DNA of 64,000 nt from Saccharibacillus sp. CPCC 101409. Its GTDB lineage: Bacteria; Bacillota; Bacilli; Paenibacillales; Paenibacillaceae. This document shows positions 1-8,082 of this stretch, piece after piece; within the stretch, counting starts at the first letter, position 1, and every line of letters begins with the position of its first letter. Location: contig NZ_JAULSA010000001.1 of NCBI RefSeq assembly GCF_030518235.1, positions 248,001 to 312,000 on the forward strand, read 5' to 3'. The position numbers and the translations under genes are program-made. The notes beneath the pieces are model-generated. The model was not told the DNA's origin and did not search any database. It worked only from the letters and a program-made list of their open reading frames with translations.

Positions 1-1
1 G

Positions 2-838
2 ATCAACCGGCTGATCGAAAACAGCGGAGGCCAGATCCGTATCGGCGGCAGGCCGATCGGCGAATACAAATTGAGCGAGCTGCGCTGGAATATCGGCTAC
101 GTGCTCCAGCAGATCGCGCTGTTTCCGCATATGACGATCGCCGAGAATATCGCCATCGTGCCTGAGCTCAAGCGCGCGCCGCGCGAAGAAACGGCGAAGA
201 CCGTCGACCGGCTGCTGCACATGGTCGGGCTCGATCCGAACGTGTACCGCGACAAGCGGCCGTCCGAGCTGTCCGGCGGCCAGCAGCAGCGGGTCGGCGT
301 CGTTCGCGCCCTGGCGGCCGACCCCGACATCCTGCTGATGGACGAGCCGTTCAGCGCGCTCGATCCGGTAACGCGCGAGAAGCTCCAGAACGACCTGCTG
401 GAGCTTCAGCGCAGCATCCACAAGACCATCGTGTTCGTAACGCACGACATGCGCGAAGCGCTGAAGCTGGGCGACCGCATCTGCGTGATGAACGAAGGCA
501 AGATTGTCCAGCTCGGGCGTCCGGCGGACATCCTGAATCATCCGGCGAACGACTTCGTGCGCGAGTTCCTGGGCGGCGAACTGCAGGCCGCGCAGCCGCG
601 CGTGCCGGCGCTGACGGCGGGCGATCTGGCGGAACCGATCACACCGGACAACCGGCTGGCTTCGGAGGGCGCGGTCACGATCGGAGCGGAAACGGAAACG
701 GGCGAACTGCTGTGGCATTTTGCGGCGCAAGAGCGCCTGCTGGTGCGCCGCGGCGACGCGGTCGTCGGCGTGCTGGAACGCGATAAGACGCTCAAACGGA
801 TTGCGCGCGAGTTCGAGGAAGGAGGCGTGGCGAAGTGA
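2..838 (+). CDS. opuCA: Osmoprotectant ABC transporter ATP-binding protein, 5' end outside window
   Basis: ATPase of a quaternary-amine (glycine betaine/carnitine/choline) importer of the OpuCA/ProV type. The frame is open from base 2, so the Walker A region lies upstream of the window and the first visible residues (INRLIE) are internal. Visible are the Q-loop region (VLQQIALFPHMT), signature LSGGQQQR, Walker B ILLMDEPF, the D-loop SALDP and the H-loop FVTHD. Family OpuCA proteins end in two CBS domains that sense ionic strength; here the roughly 100 residues after the ATPase core hold at best one degenerate CBS-like unit, so osmotic gating may differ. It overlaps the next gene by 4 nt (GTGA), which implies one operon. 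The ATPase call is firm; the osmoprotectant substrate rests on family resemblance and on the partner gene. Confidence 0.88.
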   Translation: MNRLIENSGGQIRIGGRPIGEYKLSELRWNIGYVLQQIALFPHMTIAENIAIVPELKRAPREETAKTVDRLLHMVGLDPNVYRDKRPSELSGGQQQRVGVVRALAADPDILLMDEPFSALDPVTREKLQNDLLELQRSIHKTIVFVTHDMREALKLGDRICVMNEGKIVQLGRPADILNHPANDFVREFLGGELQAAQPRVPALTAGDLAEPITPDNRLASEGAVTIGAETETGELLWHFAAQERLLVRRGDAVVGVLERDKTLKRIAREFEEGGVAK

Positions 839-2358
839 AGACCTTCTTCGACGTGCTGGGCGAACGCCAGAGCCAGCTCTGGAACGTGCTCGGCGAGCAT
901 ATCGCCCTGTCGTTTATCGCGCTGCTGCTCGCGGCGCTGATCGCCGTGCCGCTCGGTCTGCTGCTGGCGCGGCATCCCAAAGGCGCGGAAGGCGTCATCG
1001 GCGTAACGGCCGTGCTCCAGACGATTCCTTCGCTGGCGCTGCTAGGCCTGCTGATCCCGCTGCTCGGCATCGGGCGCGTGCCGGCGGTCGTGGCGCTTGT
1101 GATCTACGCGCTGCTGCCGATTCTGCGCAATACGTATACCGGCGTGCGCGAAGTCGATCCGTCGCTGCTCGAAGCGGCCGACGCGATGGGCATGAACGCG
1201 CGCCAGCGGCTGCTCAAAGTGGAACTGCCGCTGGCGATGCCCGTTGTCATGGCCGGTATCCGCACGGCGACCGTGCTGATTATCGGGACGGCGACGCTGG
1301 CGGCGCTGATCGGCGGCGGCGGTCTGGGCGAACTGATCCTGCTCGGAATCGACCGCAACGATACCAACCTTATCCTGCTCGGCGCGATTCCCGCGGCGCT
1401 GCTGGCGATCGTGTTCGACTTCGCCCTGCGCTTCCTGGAGAAGCTGTCGTTCCGGCGCTCGCTGACCGCGCTCGGCGGCTTTGCGGTGGTGATTCTGCTG
1501 TTCCTGCTGATCCCTTTGTTCGGGCAGGGCGGCAAAGCCGATCTTGTGATCGCCGGCAAGCTCGGGGCGGAGCCGGAAATTCTGATCAATATGTACAAAG
1601 ACCTGATCGAACAGGATACGGATCTGAACGTCGAACTGAAACCGGGCTTCGGCAAAACGTCGTTCGTGTTCAGCGCGCTTCAGAACGGCGATATCGATAT
1701 CTATCCGGAGTTCACCGGCACGGCGATCAGCGAGTTTATGAAAACGACCGCGGTCAGCACCGACGCGAAAGCCGTGTACGAACAGGCCAGGGACGGCATG
1801 AAGCAGCAGTTCAACATAGCGCTGCTTGCGCCGATGGCTTACAACAACACGTATGCGGTCGCTATGTCCAAGAAGCTGGCGGAGCAGTACAAGGTTGAGA
1901 AGATTTCCGATCTCAAGCCGCTGGAAAACAATCTGGAAGCGGGCTTCACACTGGAATTCTCCGACCGCGAAGACGGCTATCTGGGCATCCAGAAGCTGTA
2001 CGGCATCAAGTTCCATACGGTGTTCACGATGGAGCCCAAGCTGCGCTACCAGGCGATCGAGAGCGGCGATATCGATCTGCTCGACGCGTATTCGACGGAC
2101 AGCGAACTGGCGCAGTACGATCTGACCGTGCTCGAAGACGACAAAGGACTGTTCCCGCCGTACCAGGGCGCGCCGATGATGCTCCAGAGCACGCTCGACA
2201 AGCACCCGGAACTGGCGGATACGCTGAACGTTCTGGCCGGACAGATCACGGACGACGAGATGCGGCAGATGAACTATGCGGTCAACGCGGAAGGCCGTCC
2301 GGCGGCGGACGTGGCCCGGGACTTTTTGACGGAAAAAGGACTGCTCAAAGCGGAATAA
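835..2358 (+). CDS. Osmoprotectant ABC transporter permease/substrate-binding fusion
   Basis: A 507-residue fusion of an OpuCB-type permease (about residues 1-225) with an OpuCC-type binding domain (about 235-507). The permease half has several hydrophobic helices and the EAA loop (EAADAMGMN...LPLAMPVV) that contacts the ATPase. The binding half starts after one more membrane segment and contains the type-II periplasmic-binding signatures GFGKTSFVFSAL and DIDIYPEFTGTA typical of choline/betaine binders. The start is a GTG that overlaps the stop of the ATPase gene. The fused layout keeps the receptor tethered outside the membrane, so no separate lipoprotein is needed. The exact substrate (betaine, carnitine or choline) cannot be read from the sequence. 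Confidence 0.9.
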   Translation: MKTFFDVLGERQSQLWNVLGEHIALSFIALLLAALIAVPLGLLLARHPKGAEGVIGVTAVLQTIPSLALLGLLIPLLGIGRVPAVVALVIYALLPILRNTYTGVREVDPSLLEAADAMGMNARQRLLKVELPLAMPVVMAGIRTATVLIIGTATLAALIGGGGLGELILLGIDRNDTNLILLGAIPAALLAIVFDFALRFLEKLSFRRSLTALGGFAVVILLFLLIPLFGQGGKADLVIAGKLGAEPEILINMYKDLIEQDTDLNVELKPGFGKTSFVFSALQNGDIDIYPEFTGTAISEFMKTTAVSTDAKAVYEQARDGMKQQFNIALLAPMAYNNTYAVAMSKKLAEQYKVEKISDLKPLENNLEAGFTLEFSDREDGYLGIQKLYGIKFHTVFTMEPKLRYQAIESGDIDLLDAYSTDSELAQYDLTVLEDDKGLFPPYQGAPMMLQSTLDKHPELADTLNVLAGQITDDEMRQMNYAVNAEGRPAADVARDFLTEKGLLKAE

Positions 2359-2416
2359 ACAGGGGCGGAAGCGGACAAGCGGCGGCGAAGCGCCGAAGAA
2401 AGGGAGGAAGCAGGAC

Positions 2417-2953
2417 ATGCGGGAGGCAGATCGTTCCGGCACGGAAGTCCGTTTCTACCATGCAAGAGGAAGTATGCTCAAGATCGCGCTGCTTGGCCTG
2501 ATCTTCGTCGCCGCCGGATTCTATCTGATGCTGCTCGGCTTCGGGCCGGGACCGGATCATTCCTTGTTCGGCGGCATCATGGGCGTGCTGTCGCTGCTGC
2601 TGGGATTGACGGGAACCGGGTTCGGCTTGTTTCGCGCTTTGAACGTGATTCCCGCGTTGACCCTGGATGAAAAAGGATTGTACGACCGCGGCTCGGCGGG
2701 GAGCGCCGGTTTTGTTGCCTGGACCGATATCAGCGGGATCGAGGCTTACGAGTTTATGGGGCAGCGCTTTATCGGAGTCGGCCTGCACGATTCCAAAGCG
2801 TTCCTGAACCGGCAAAACCGCTTCAAAAAAAGTCTGATGAAAGCGAATCGCGGCCTGGTTTCGTTTCCGGTCAATATCGCGATGCAGGGCTTCCGGGACG
2901 AGGCCGAAGCGATTCTGAAAGAAATGAAAGCCCGCTGGAAATGGTACGCGTGA
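2417..2953 (+). CDS. Small membrane protein, STM3941-like
   Basis: A 178-residue protein with two hydrophobic segments (about residues 19-40 and 53-74) followed by a soluble domain of about 100 residues beginning LTLDEKGLYDRGS. This arrangement (two N-terminal helices, then a PH-like beta domain with a W-x-D-I-xxI motif) resembles the uncharacterised STM3941 family; that assignment is from memory of the family and is moderate. A clear ribosome site (GGGAGGAAG) precedes the ATG. It lies 58 nt after the transporter and before a strong bidirectional terminator, so it may be the last gene of that transcript. No function is known. Confidence 0.7.
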   Translation: MREADRSGTEVRFYHARGSMLKIALLGLIFVAAGFYLMLLGFGPGPDHSLFGGIMGVLSLLLGLTGTGFGLFRALNVIPALTLDEKGLYDRGSAGSAGFVAWTDISGIEAYEFMGQRFIGVGLHDSKAFLNRQNRFKKSLMKANRGLVSFPVNIAMQGFRDEAEAILKEMKARWKWYA

Positions 2954-3011
2954 GGCGTGAATGGAATAAAGCGGCGGAAAGCGTACCGGTTTTGCCGGAA
3001 AATGCCCGATA

Positions 3012-3052
3012 AAAAACACCGACGGAAACCGCAAGGTTCCGTCGGTGTTTTT
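3012..3052. terminator. Bidirectional rho-independent terminator
   Basis: A perfect 16-bp stem (AAAAACACCGACGGAA pairing with TTCCGTCGGTGTTTTT) around a short loop, with A-run and T-run flanks. It sits between convergent genes and can stop both. Confidence 0.9.
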
Positions 3053-3075
3053 GTGCGCGCTATGCGCCGTATTGA

Positions 3076-3151
3076 GAAATCTCCCGTATTACTTCGGGAT
3101 ATTTTCCGCCAAGGCGCGAAATCTCCCGTATTATTTCGGGATATTTCCGCC
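3076..3151. repeat. Tandem 34/35-bp hairpin repeat at the end of the SOD gene
   Basis: Two near-identical units (3076-3110 and 3118-3151), each containing the small hairpin TCCCG...CGGGA, separated by 7 nt. The second unit overlaps the last codons and stop of the superoxide dismutase gene, so the first looks like a duplicated copy of that gene's tail. Confidence 0.75.
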
Positions 3152-3880
3152 CGCGATCCGGTCTCCCGAATCGCCGGACGGATCGGTCTTCTGGTCGTCG
3201 AGACCGGCGTGGATGATCACGGAGCGGCCGGCGATGGACATGGAGCTGTCGCGCTTGAGGTTGACGCCTTCCAGGAACATTTCCGCTTTGGCGGAGCCGG
3301 TCGAAGAGGCGGTCAGATTCATCGTAAAGTCGCCCAGATGCGCGCCTTTCGGATTGTCGTGGCCGTGCTGGTGGCCGGTCGGGTTGAAGTGGCTTTTCGC
3401 CGTTTCGAAGTCGCTGCCCTTGATCGCGGACTGGTGAATATGGATACCGTGCTTGCCCGGCGGCAGGCCCGTCAGGTTGATATTGGCGCGAACGCCTTTG
3501 TCTTCGGCGGTGAAGTCGATGCTGCCGAGCACTTTGCCGTCCGCGTTTTTGACGATCGTTTTGGCCTGGCCCGCCGAGACGGCGTTGTTCGTCGCATCCC
3601 AGTAAACGGGCACGCCGAGCATATCGCCGATCGCGCGCAGCGGCACATACGTGGTTCCGTTATACACAAGGGACTGCGGAGGCAGGGTTCCGTCGCTGCC
3701 TGTCGGCGTTTGCACCGCCTGGCGTTCGCCGAAAGCGAAAAAAGTGAGCTTCGACGAAACGGCGGATACGACGGACGATCCGGTAGGCGTGGCGGCTGCG
3801 GCAGACAGTCCGGAGAACAAGACGGCTCCGCACAGGAACGAAGCGGCCAAATGACGTTTACCCAGAGGTTTCTTTGGCAT
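3131..3880 (-). CDS. sodC: Exported Cu/Zn superoxide dismutase with N-terminal stalk-like domain
   Basis: A 249-residue protein with a Sec signal peptide (cleavage likely after SAAAA, near residue 30), then a segment at about 65-105 that resembles the copper amine oxidase N-terminal-like domain common in Bacillales exoproteins (YVPLRAIGDMLG...VYWD), then a Cu/Zn SOD domain. The metal ligands are visible: HGIHIHQ, SHFNPTGHQHG, GAHLGD and IIHAGLDD, so all copper and zinc positions seem to be present, unlike Bacillus subtilis YojM. The conserved disulfide cysteines are absent; the usual CG near the end reads GG (RIAGGNIPK). It would remove superoxide at the cell surface. The ribosome site AAGGAGG precedes the ATG; the gene is divergent from the sugar-sensor operon. 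Confidence 0.88.
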   Translation of the reverse strand: MPKKPLGKRHLAASFLCGAVLFSGLSAAAATPTGSSVVSAVSSKLTFFAFGERQAVQTPTGSDGTLPPQSLVYNGTTYVPLRAIGDMLGVPVYWDATNNAVSAGQAKTIVKNADGKVLGSIDFTAEDKGVRANINLTGLPPGKHGIHIHQSAIKGSDFETAKSHFNPTGHQHGHDNPKGAHLGDFTMNLTASSTGSAKAEMFLEGVNLKRDSSMSIAGRSVIIHAGLDDQKTDPSGDSGDRIAGGNIPK

Positions 3881-3964
3881 GATTGTATTCCTCCTTGATC
3901 GGATTGGGCGCGAACGCCCGCTTTGAGGTCCCTTACCCCTGCGTTCCCGCGCCGAAACTCTGAA

Positions 3965-3978
3965 TGAAAATGGTTACA
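3965..3978 (+). promoter_or_regulatory. cre-like CcpA site
   Basis: TGAAAATGGTTACA matches the catabolite-response consensus TGWAANCGNTNWCA at all but one position (T for the central C). It lies in the divergent region, about 110 bp before the likely start of transcription of the sensor operon. Confidence 0.4.
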
Positions 3979-4050
3979 TATGAAGATCTGTAAAAAGTGT
4001 CTATCCAATTACCGAAGGATTTGCTACAGTAGAAAAACTGACCGGACCGC

Positions 4051-4080
4051 TTCGTGGACAGGCGGGATGGATGCTATAAT
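4051..4080 (+). promoter_or_regulatory. SigA-type promoter of the sugar-sensor operon
   Basis: A perfect -10 TATAAT at 4075-4080 with a poor -35 (TTCGTG, 4051-4056) at 18 bp. The weak -35 suggests that an activator is needed. The first gene starts 35 nt downstream. Confidence 0.5.
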
Positions 4081-4115
4081 GGTAATATCCTTAAAATGGA
4101 AAGAGGGATACGGGT

Positions 4116-5093
4116 TTGCATAAGACGATCAGCCTGGCGTTGGGCTCGATTTGCGTCGTTTTTTTATTTTTCACGATGATTTCGGCGATCCGCTTCGTCC
4201 AGTCCGGCTGGCAGCCGCCGCAGGCGGAGCCCCGGCAGAGCGACCGGTATCGGCTCGTCCTGATTACGCAGGATCTCGGCACGCCGTTCTGGAACGGAGT
4301 GGGAGAAGGCGCGGCTCGGCAGGCCCGGGAACTCGGGGCGAATCTGGAAGTATGGGGAAGCTACGGCGAGGACCGGGAAGATTTTCTGAAACAGCTTGAG
4401 ATCGCGATCGATTCCAAAGTGGACGGCGTGATCGTGCAGGGGATGGACACGGAAGCGTTCGACGACCTGACCAAAGTCAAAGCGGCTTTTTACGGCATTC
4501 CCGTGATTACCGTCGCCAGCGACGTGCCGATGTCCGGCAGCATGCGCCGAACGTATGTGGGATCGGACCCGTACGAAGCGGGGAGGCTCATCGCCAAGCG
4601 GCTGGTGCGCGATATGGGAAACAAAGGAACGGTGGTGCTGATGGCCGACGAACGCGACGAATACGACCAGCTCCGGCGGCTCGAAGGCGTGCGCAGTGTG
4701 CTGGCCGCTTATCCGGCGATCGCTCTCGAAGAAGTGCGGACGCCGGGCGAACAGGAGCGGGTGATTGCGGCGACGCAGGAGAGCATGAACTGTTTTCCCG
4801 ATGTAAACGCATTCATCTCGGTGGACGCCGGCTTGACCGGCGCCATGGTGCAGGAGATCGGGCGGCGTGCGCAGGTCGATCCGTATCATATTTATTCGTT
4901 TGACGACAATCCGGATATCCTGCCGCTGCTGCGCGAAGGCAAACTGGACGCGATCGTTGAGCAGTCGCCGGAGGAGATGGGCGAAATGAGCGTGCGGCTG
5001 ATGACGGAGTGGCTGAGCGGCGAGACGGTTCCGCTGAACGCGGACGGCTATCTCACCGATATTCGGATGCTGACGGCGGCGGATCTGCAATGA
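4116..5093 (+). CDS. Membrane-anchored sugar-binding sensor protein (XylFII-like)
   Basis: A 325-residue type-I periplasmic binding protein (RbsB-like; LITQDLGTPFWNGVGEGA, then DGVIVQGMD). The N-terminal hydrophobic stretch at about residues 6-28 has no lipobox cysteine and no clear cleavage site, so it is probably an uncleaved anchor. The start is TTG, 8 nt after AGAGGG. The stop overlaps the kinase ATG (ATGA), so the pair is translationally coupled. Known precedent: in clostridial and bacillar three-component systems such as XylFII-LytS-YesN, an anchored binding protein passes sugar occupancy to the kinase. By position and architecture this is the sensory subunit; the ligand is unknown, with xylose or another monosaccharide inferred from the neighbours. 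Confidence 0.82.
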   Translation: MHKTISLALGSICVVFLFFTMISAIRFVQSGWQPPQAEPRQSDRYRLVLITQDLGTPFWNGVGEGAARQARELGANLEVWGSYGEDREDFLKQLEIAIDSKVDGVIVQGMDTEAFDDLTKVKAAFYGIPVITVASDVPMSGSMRRTYVGSDPYEAGRLIAKRLVRDMGNKGTVVLMADERDEYDQLRRLEGVRSVLAAYPAIALEEVRTPGEQERVIAATQESMNCFPDVNAFISVDAGLTGAMVQEIGRRAQVDPYHIYSFDDNPDILPLLREGKLDAIVEQSPEEMGEMSVRLMTEWLSGETVPLNADGYLTDIRMLTAADLQ

Positions 5094-6538
5094 TCGGGAT
5101 TCAGCGGAAAATATGGACCCTGACCGCGCTCGTCATGTTTATCATGGTCGCGATCTGGATGATGCTGACGTACTATAACCAGAAAACGCAGGACCAGTAC
5201 AACGATATCCTGCAGCGCTATCTGCGCATGAACGAAGTCACCGTATCGAGCCAGCAGGCGGTCACTTCGCTGAACAATTATCTGCTGACGCCCACCGAAG
5301 GCAATCTGAGCGGCCTGCACCGCAACCAGGACAAGCTCAGGGAAGCCCGGCAGGCGGTCGGCGCGCTGCGCAACGGGCAGAACGATTTCGCGCTCACCAG
5401 CTACATGAATCTGATCGACAGCCTGATCGAAACGACGGACCGCTCGGTCATGTTCCGCTCGGAGCGGGAAACGGAAGATTCGGAGCAGGCTTTTTCGGAA
5501 GCGACGCGGATTTCCCGCTATATTTCCGAGATGACGCTGACGCTGCTCGATATGGAATTGAACACGTACCAGCGTTTCTACCGGAGCATTATCGAACAGT
5601 CGGAAGAACTCAAGAAGCTGGGCATCTGGATTCTGCTCGCGATTACGTTCGGGCTGCTGCTGTTCACCTACTGGTTCTCGCTCAGCATCACGCGTCCCGT
5701 GGAACAGCTGACGAAGGCCGCGCAGGAACTGGCCAAAGGCAGATTCGACCGGCAGATCAAAGTCTCGTCCACGGACGAAATTGCGTTTCTCGCCACGACG
5801 TTCGAGCATATGCGCATCAACCTCAACGAGCTGATTCTGGAAATGCGGGAAAAAGCGCGGCTGGAAAGCGAGCTTCAACAAAGCCGTCTGCTGCTTAAGG
5901 AAAGCCAGCTGCGCAGTTTGCAGAGCCAGATCAATCCGCATTTTCTGTTCAATATCCTCGATACGCTGTCCAAAAAAGCTTTTCTGGAAGGCGCGGAGGA
6001 AACAAGCGATCTGCTGGTAAGCGTGGCCGGGCTGCTGCGTTACAATCTGAAGCGGCTGGACCGGTCGGTTACGCTGCACGACGAAGTCCGGGTCATCCGG
6101 CAGTATATGGAGATTCAAACCGCGAGATTTACCGATCGGCTGCGGCTGAATCTGGACATCGACGACAGCTGTTTGTCCGTATCGATCCCGGGCCTGACGC
6201 TCCAGCCGATCGTGGAAAACGCGGTGATTCACGGGATCGAGCCGAACGAGGACGGAGGCACGATCGATATCCGCATCGCCGACGGAGGCGACGAAGTCAT
6301 GATCGAAGTCGCCGACAACGGACCGGGCATGAGCCGGCAGAAGATCCGGCGCATTCTGGAAGAAGGCGACGGCGAGGGCGAAGCGGAAGGGCATTCGACC
6401 GGTATCGGCTTCGGCAACGTGGTGCGCAGGCTGAGGCTGTTCTACGGCATCGAAGACGTGATCGAGATCGACAGCGGCGAAGGCCGCGGCGTGCGGGTGC
6501 TGCTCAAAATACCGAAGACGAGGAGAAGCGAACCATGA
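5090..6538 (+). CDS. LytS/YesM-family sensor histidine kinase
   Basis: A 482-residue kinase starting at the ATG that overlaps the previous stop; an upstream in-frame start would run deep into the preceding gene. TM1 spans about residues 10-30, an all-helical extracellular domain about 31-178, TM2 about 180-202, then HAMP (SITRPVEQL), a coiled coil, the His_kinase box QSQINPHFLFNIL with H284 as phosphoacceptor, and a HATPase_c domain with the N box (IVENAVIHG) and G box (DNGPGMS). The extracellular domain is helical rather than ligand-binding, fitting a partner binding protein. It should phosphorylate the response regulator encoded next, with which it shares an ATGA overlap. Confidence 0.92.
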   Translation: MIGIQRKIWTLTALVMFIMVAIWMMLTYYNQKTQDQYNDILQRYLRMNEVTVSSQQAVTSLNNYLLTPTEGNLSGLHRNQDKLREARQAVGALRNGQNDFALTSYMNLIDSLIETTDRSVMFRSERETEDSEQAFSEATRISRYISEMTLTLLDMELNTYQRFYRSIIEQSEELKKLGIWILLAITFGLLLFTYWFSLSITRPVEQLTKAAQELAKGRFDRQIKVSSTDEIAFLATTFEHMRINLNELILEMREKARLESELQQSRLLLKESQLRSLQSQINPHFLFNILDTLSKKAFLEGAEETSDLLVSVAGLLRYNLKRLDRSVTLHDEVRVIRQYMEIQTARFTDRLRLNLDIDDSCLSVSIPGLTLQPIVENAVIHGIEPNEDGGTIDIRIADGGDEVMIEVADNGPGMSRQKIRRILEEGDGEGEAEGHSTGIGFGNVVRRLRLFYGIEDVIEIDSGEGRGVRVLLKIPKTRRSEP

Positions 6539-8082
6539 CCAAACTGCTGATCGTGGATGACGAACAGGTCGGGCGCGAAGGGCTGCAGGCCATTTTGCAA
6601 AAAGGCTTCCCCGATCTGGAGATCGAACAGGCGAAAAACGGAAAAATGGCGATCGGGTTGGCGGAAGAGTTCAGGCCGGACGTGATTCTGATGGATATCA
6701 AAATGCCCGGCATGGACGGGCTGGAAGCGGCCGAGCGGATCGGGGAGCGGTTTCCGGAGATCAAGATCGTGATGGTGACCGCTTACGATACGTTCGACTA
6801 CGCCCGCCGGGCGCTCAAGCTCGGCGTCAAAGACTATCTGCTCAAGCCGAGCAAAGCGTCGGAGATCAAAGCGACGGTCGGCCGCGTGCTGGAGCAGGCG
6901 CTGGCGGAACGTCTGGACCGCGAGCGCAGCCTGATGCGCGAGGACGCGCTGCGCCGGGTGATGCCGGTGATCGAGACGGACATCGTCACGCAGCTGCTGT
7001 TCGACCATGTGCACGAAGTGCATTCGGACGAGCTGGTGTCCTGGCTCGGCGCGGACGCGCGCGGCGAAGTCTTCGCTTTGTCCGTGCTGGTGCCGGAAGG
7101 CGAAGAAGGCGCGTACGCGGCGATCCGCGACCGGGTGCGGCGCGAGGGAGCCGGCTGGGTCGGCGCGCTGTACGGCCGGCAGATCCCGATCATCGCTTTT
7201 CGCGATGCGGGGCGGTCGTTTCGCGCCCAGGCGAACGAGCTGGCGCGTCTGCTGCTGGAAGCGGCGGGCGGCCATTCGCAAAGCGGATGGTTCGTCGGCG
7301 TCGGCGGCGTGTGCGAATCGCTGGCGCAGGTGCGCCAGTCCTACCGCGAAGCGCTGCTCGCGACTCCCGATCCGGCGCAGCCGGTGCACTACCGCCTGTA
7401 CGCCGACAAGCCGGAGAACGATGGTTCGAATTCCATCCTGGATTATCCGGACAAACGCTGGGAGCGGCATTTCTTCGAGCAGATCCGGGTAGGCGACTGG
7501 GACGGCATCCGGGCGGAAACGCTGGATTTCCTGCGCCGCTGCGAAAGCGAGGGCGCGGACCGGCTGCACGCGCAGCAGCGCGTATCGGAGCGCTTGTGGG
7601 TCTCTTCGCGTGTGCTGGCGGAGATGGGCGTGGAGATCGGCACGCCGACGTTCTCGTTCCAGGCGCAGGATTACCGGCAGCTGCGCGCGGAGACCGGTTC
7701 GATCCTGGACCGCATCCGCCAGGCTTACGCCGAGCATGTGGAGCGGATCAAGCCCGATACGGTGCGGCGGATCAAACAGTATATCACGGAGCATTCGCAC
7801 GAGGACATCTCGCTCGAAGCGATCGGCGAGAAGTTCGAGCTGAGCCCTTTCTATATCAGCAAGCTGTTCAAGGAACAGATCGGCGTGAACTATATCGATT
7901 TCCTGACCGAGTGCCGCATCGAGCGGGCCAAGAAGCTGATGAGCGATCCGTCGCGCAGTCTGAAAGAAATCACGTTCGAAGTGGGCTACCACGACCCGAA
8001 TTATTTCAGCAAAGTATTCAAAAAGCTGTGCGACGTCTCGCCGACGGAGTACCGCCGGGCTCTGCTGGGGGGCGGGGAATGA
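6535..8082 (+). CDS. YesN-type response regulator, AraC family
   Basis: A 515-residue protein with an N-terminal receiver domain (VDDE acidic pocket, phosphoacceptor D54 in ILMDIKMPG, conserved K in LLKPSK), a middle region of about 270 residues, and a C-terminal AraC/XylS double helix-turn-helix (about 415-515; SLEAIGEKFELSPFYISKLF and ITFEVGYHDPNYFSKVFKK). It is the output of the kinase encoded just upstream. The likely target is the ChvE-MmsAB transporter operon about 2.6 kb downstream and perhaps its own operon; this is inferred from position only. Overlaps of 4 nt on both sides indicate one transcript. Confidence 0.93.
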   Translation: MTKLLIVDDEQVGREGLQAILQKGFPDLEIEQAKNGKMAIGLAEEFRPDVILMDIKMPGMDGLEAAERIGERFPEIKIVMVTAYDTFDYARRALKLGVKDYLLKPSKASEIKATVGRVLEQALAERLDRERSLMREDALRRVMPVIETDIVTQLLFDHVHEVHSDELVSWLGADARGEVFALSVLVPEGEEGAYAAIRDRVRREGAGWVGALYGRQIPIIAFRDAGRSFRAQANELARLLLEAAGGHSQSGWFVGVGGVCESLAQVRQSYREALLATPDPAQPVHYRLYADKPENDGSNSILDYPDKRWERHFFEQIRVGDWDGIRAETLDFLRRCESEGADRLHAQQRVSERLWVSSRVLAEMGVEIGTPTFSFQAQDYRQLRAETGSILDRIRQAYAEHVERIKPDTVRRIKQYITEHSHEDISLEAIGEKFELSPFYISKLFKEQIGVNYIDFLTECRIERAKKLMSDPSRSLKEITFEVGYHDPNYFSKVFKKLCDVSPTEYRRALLGGGE

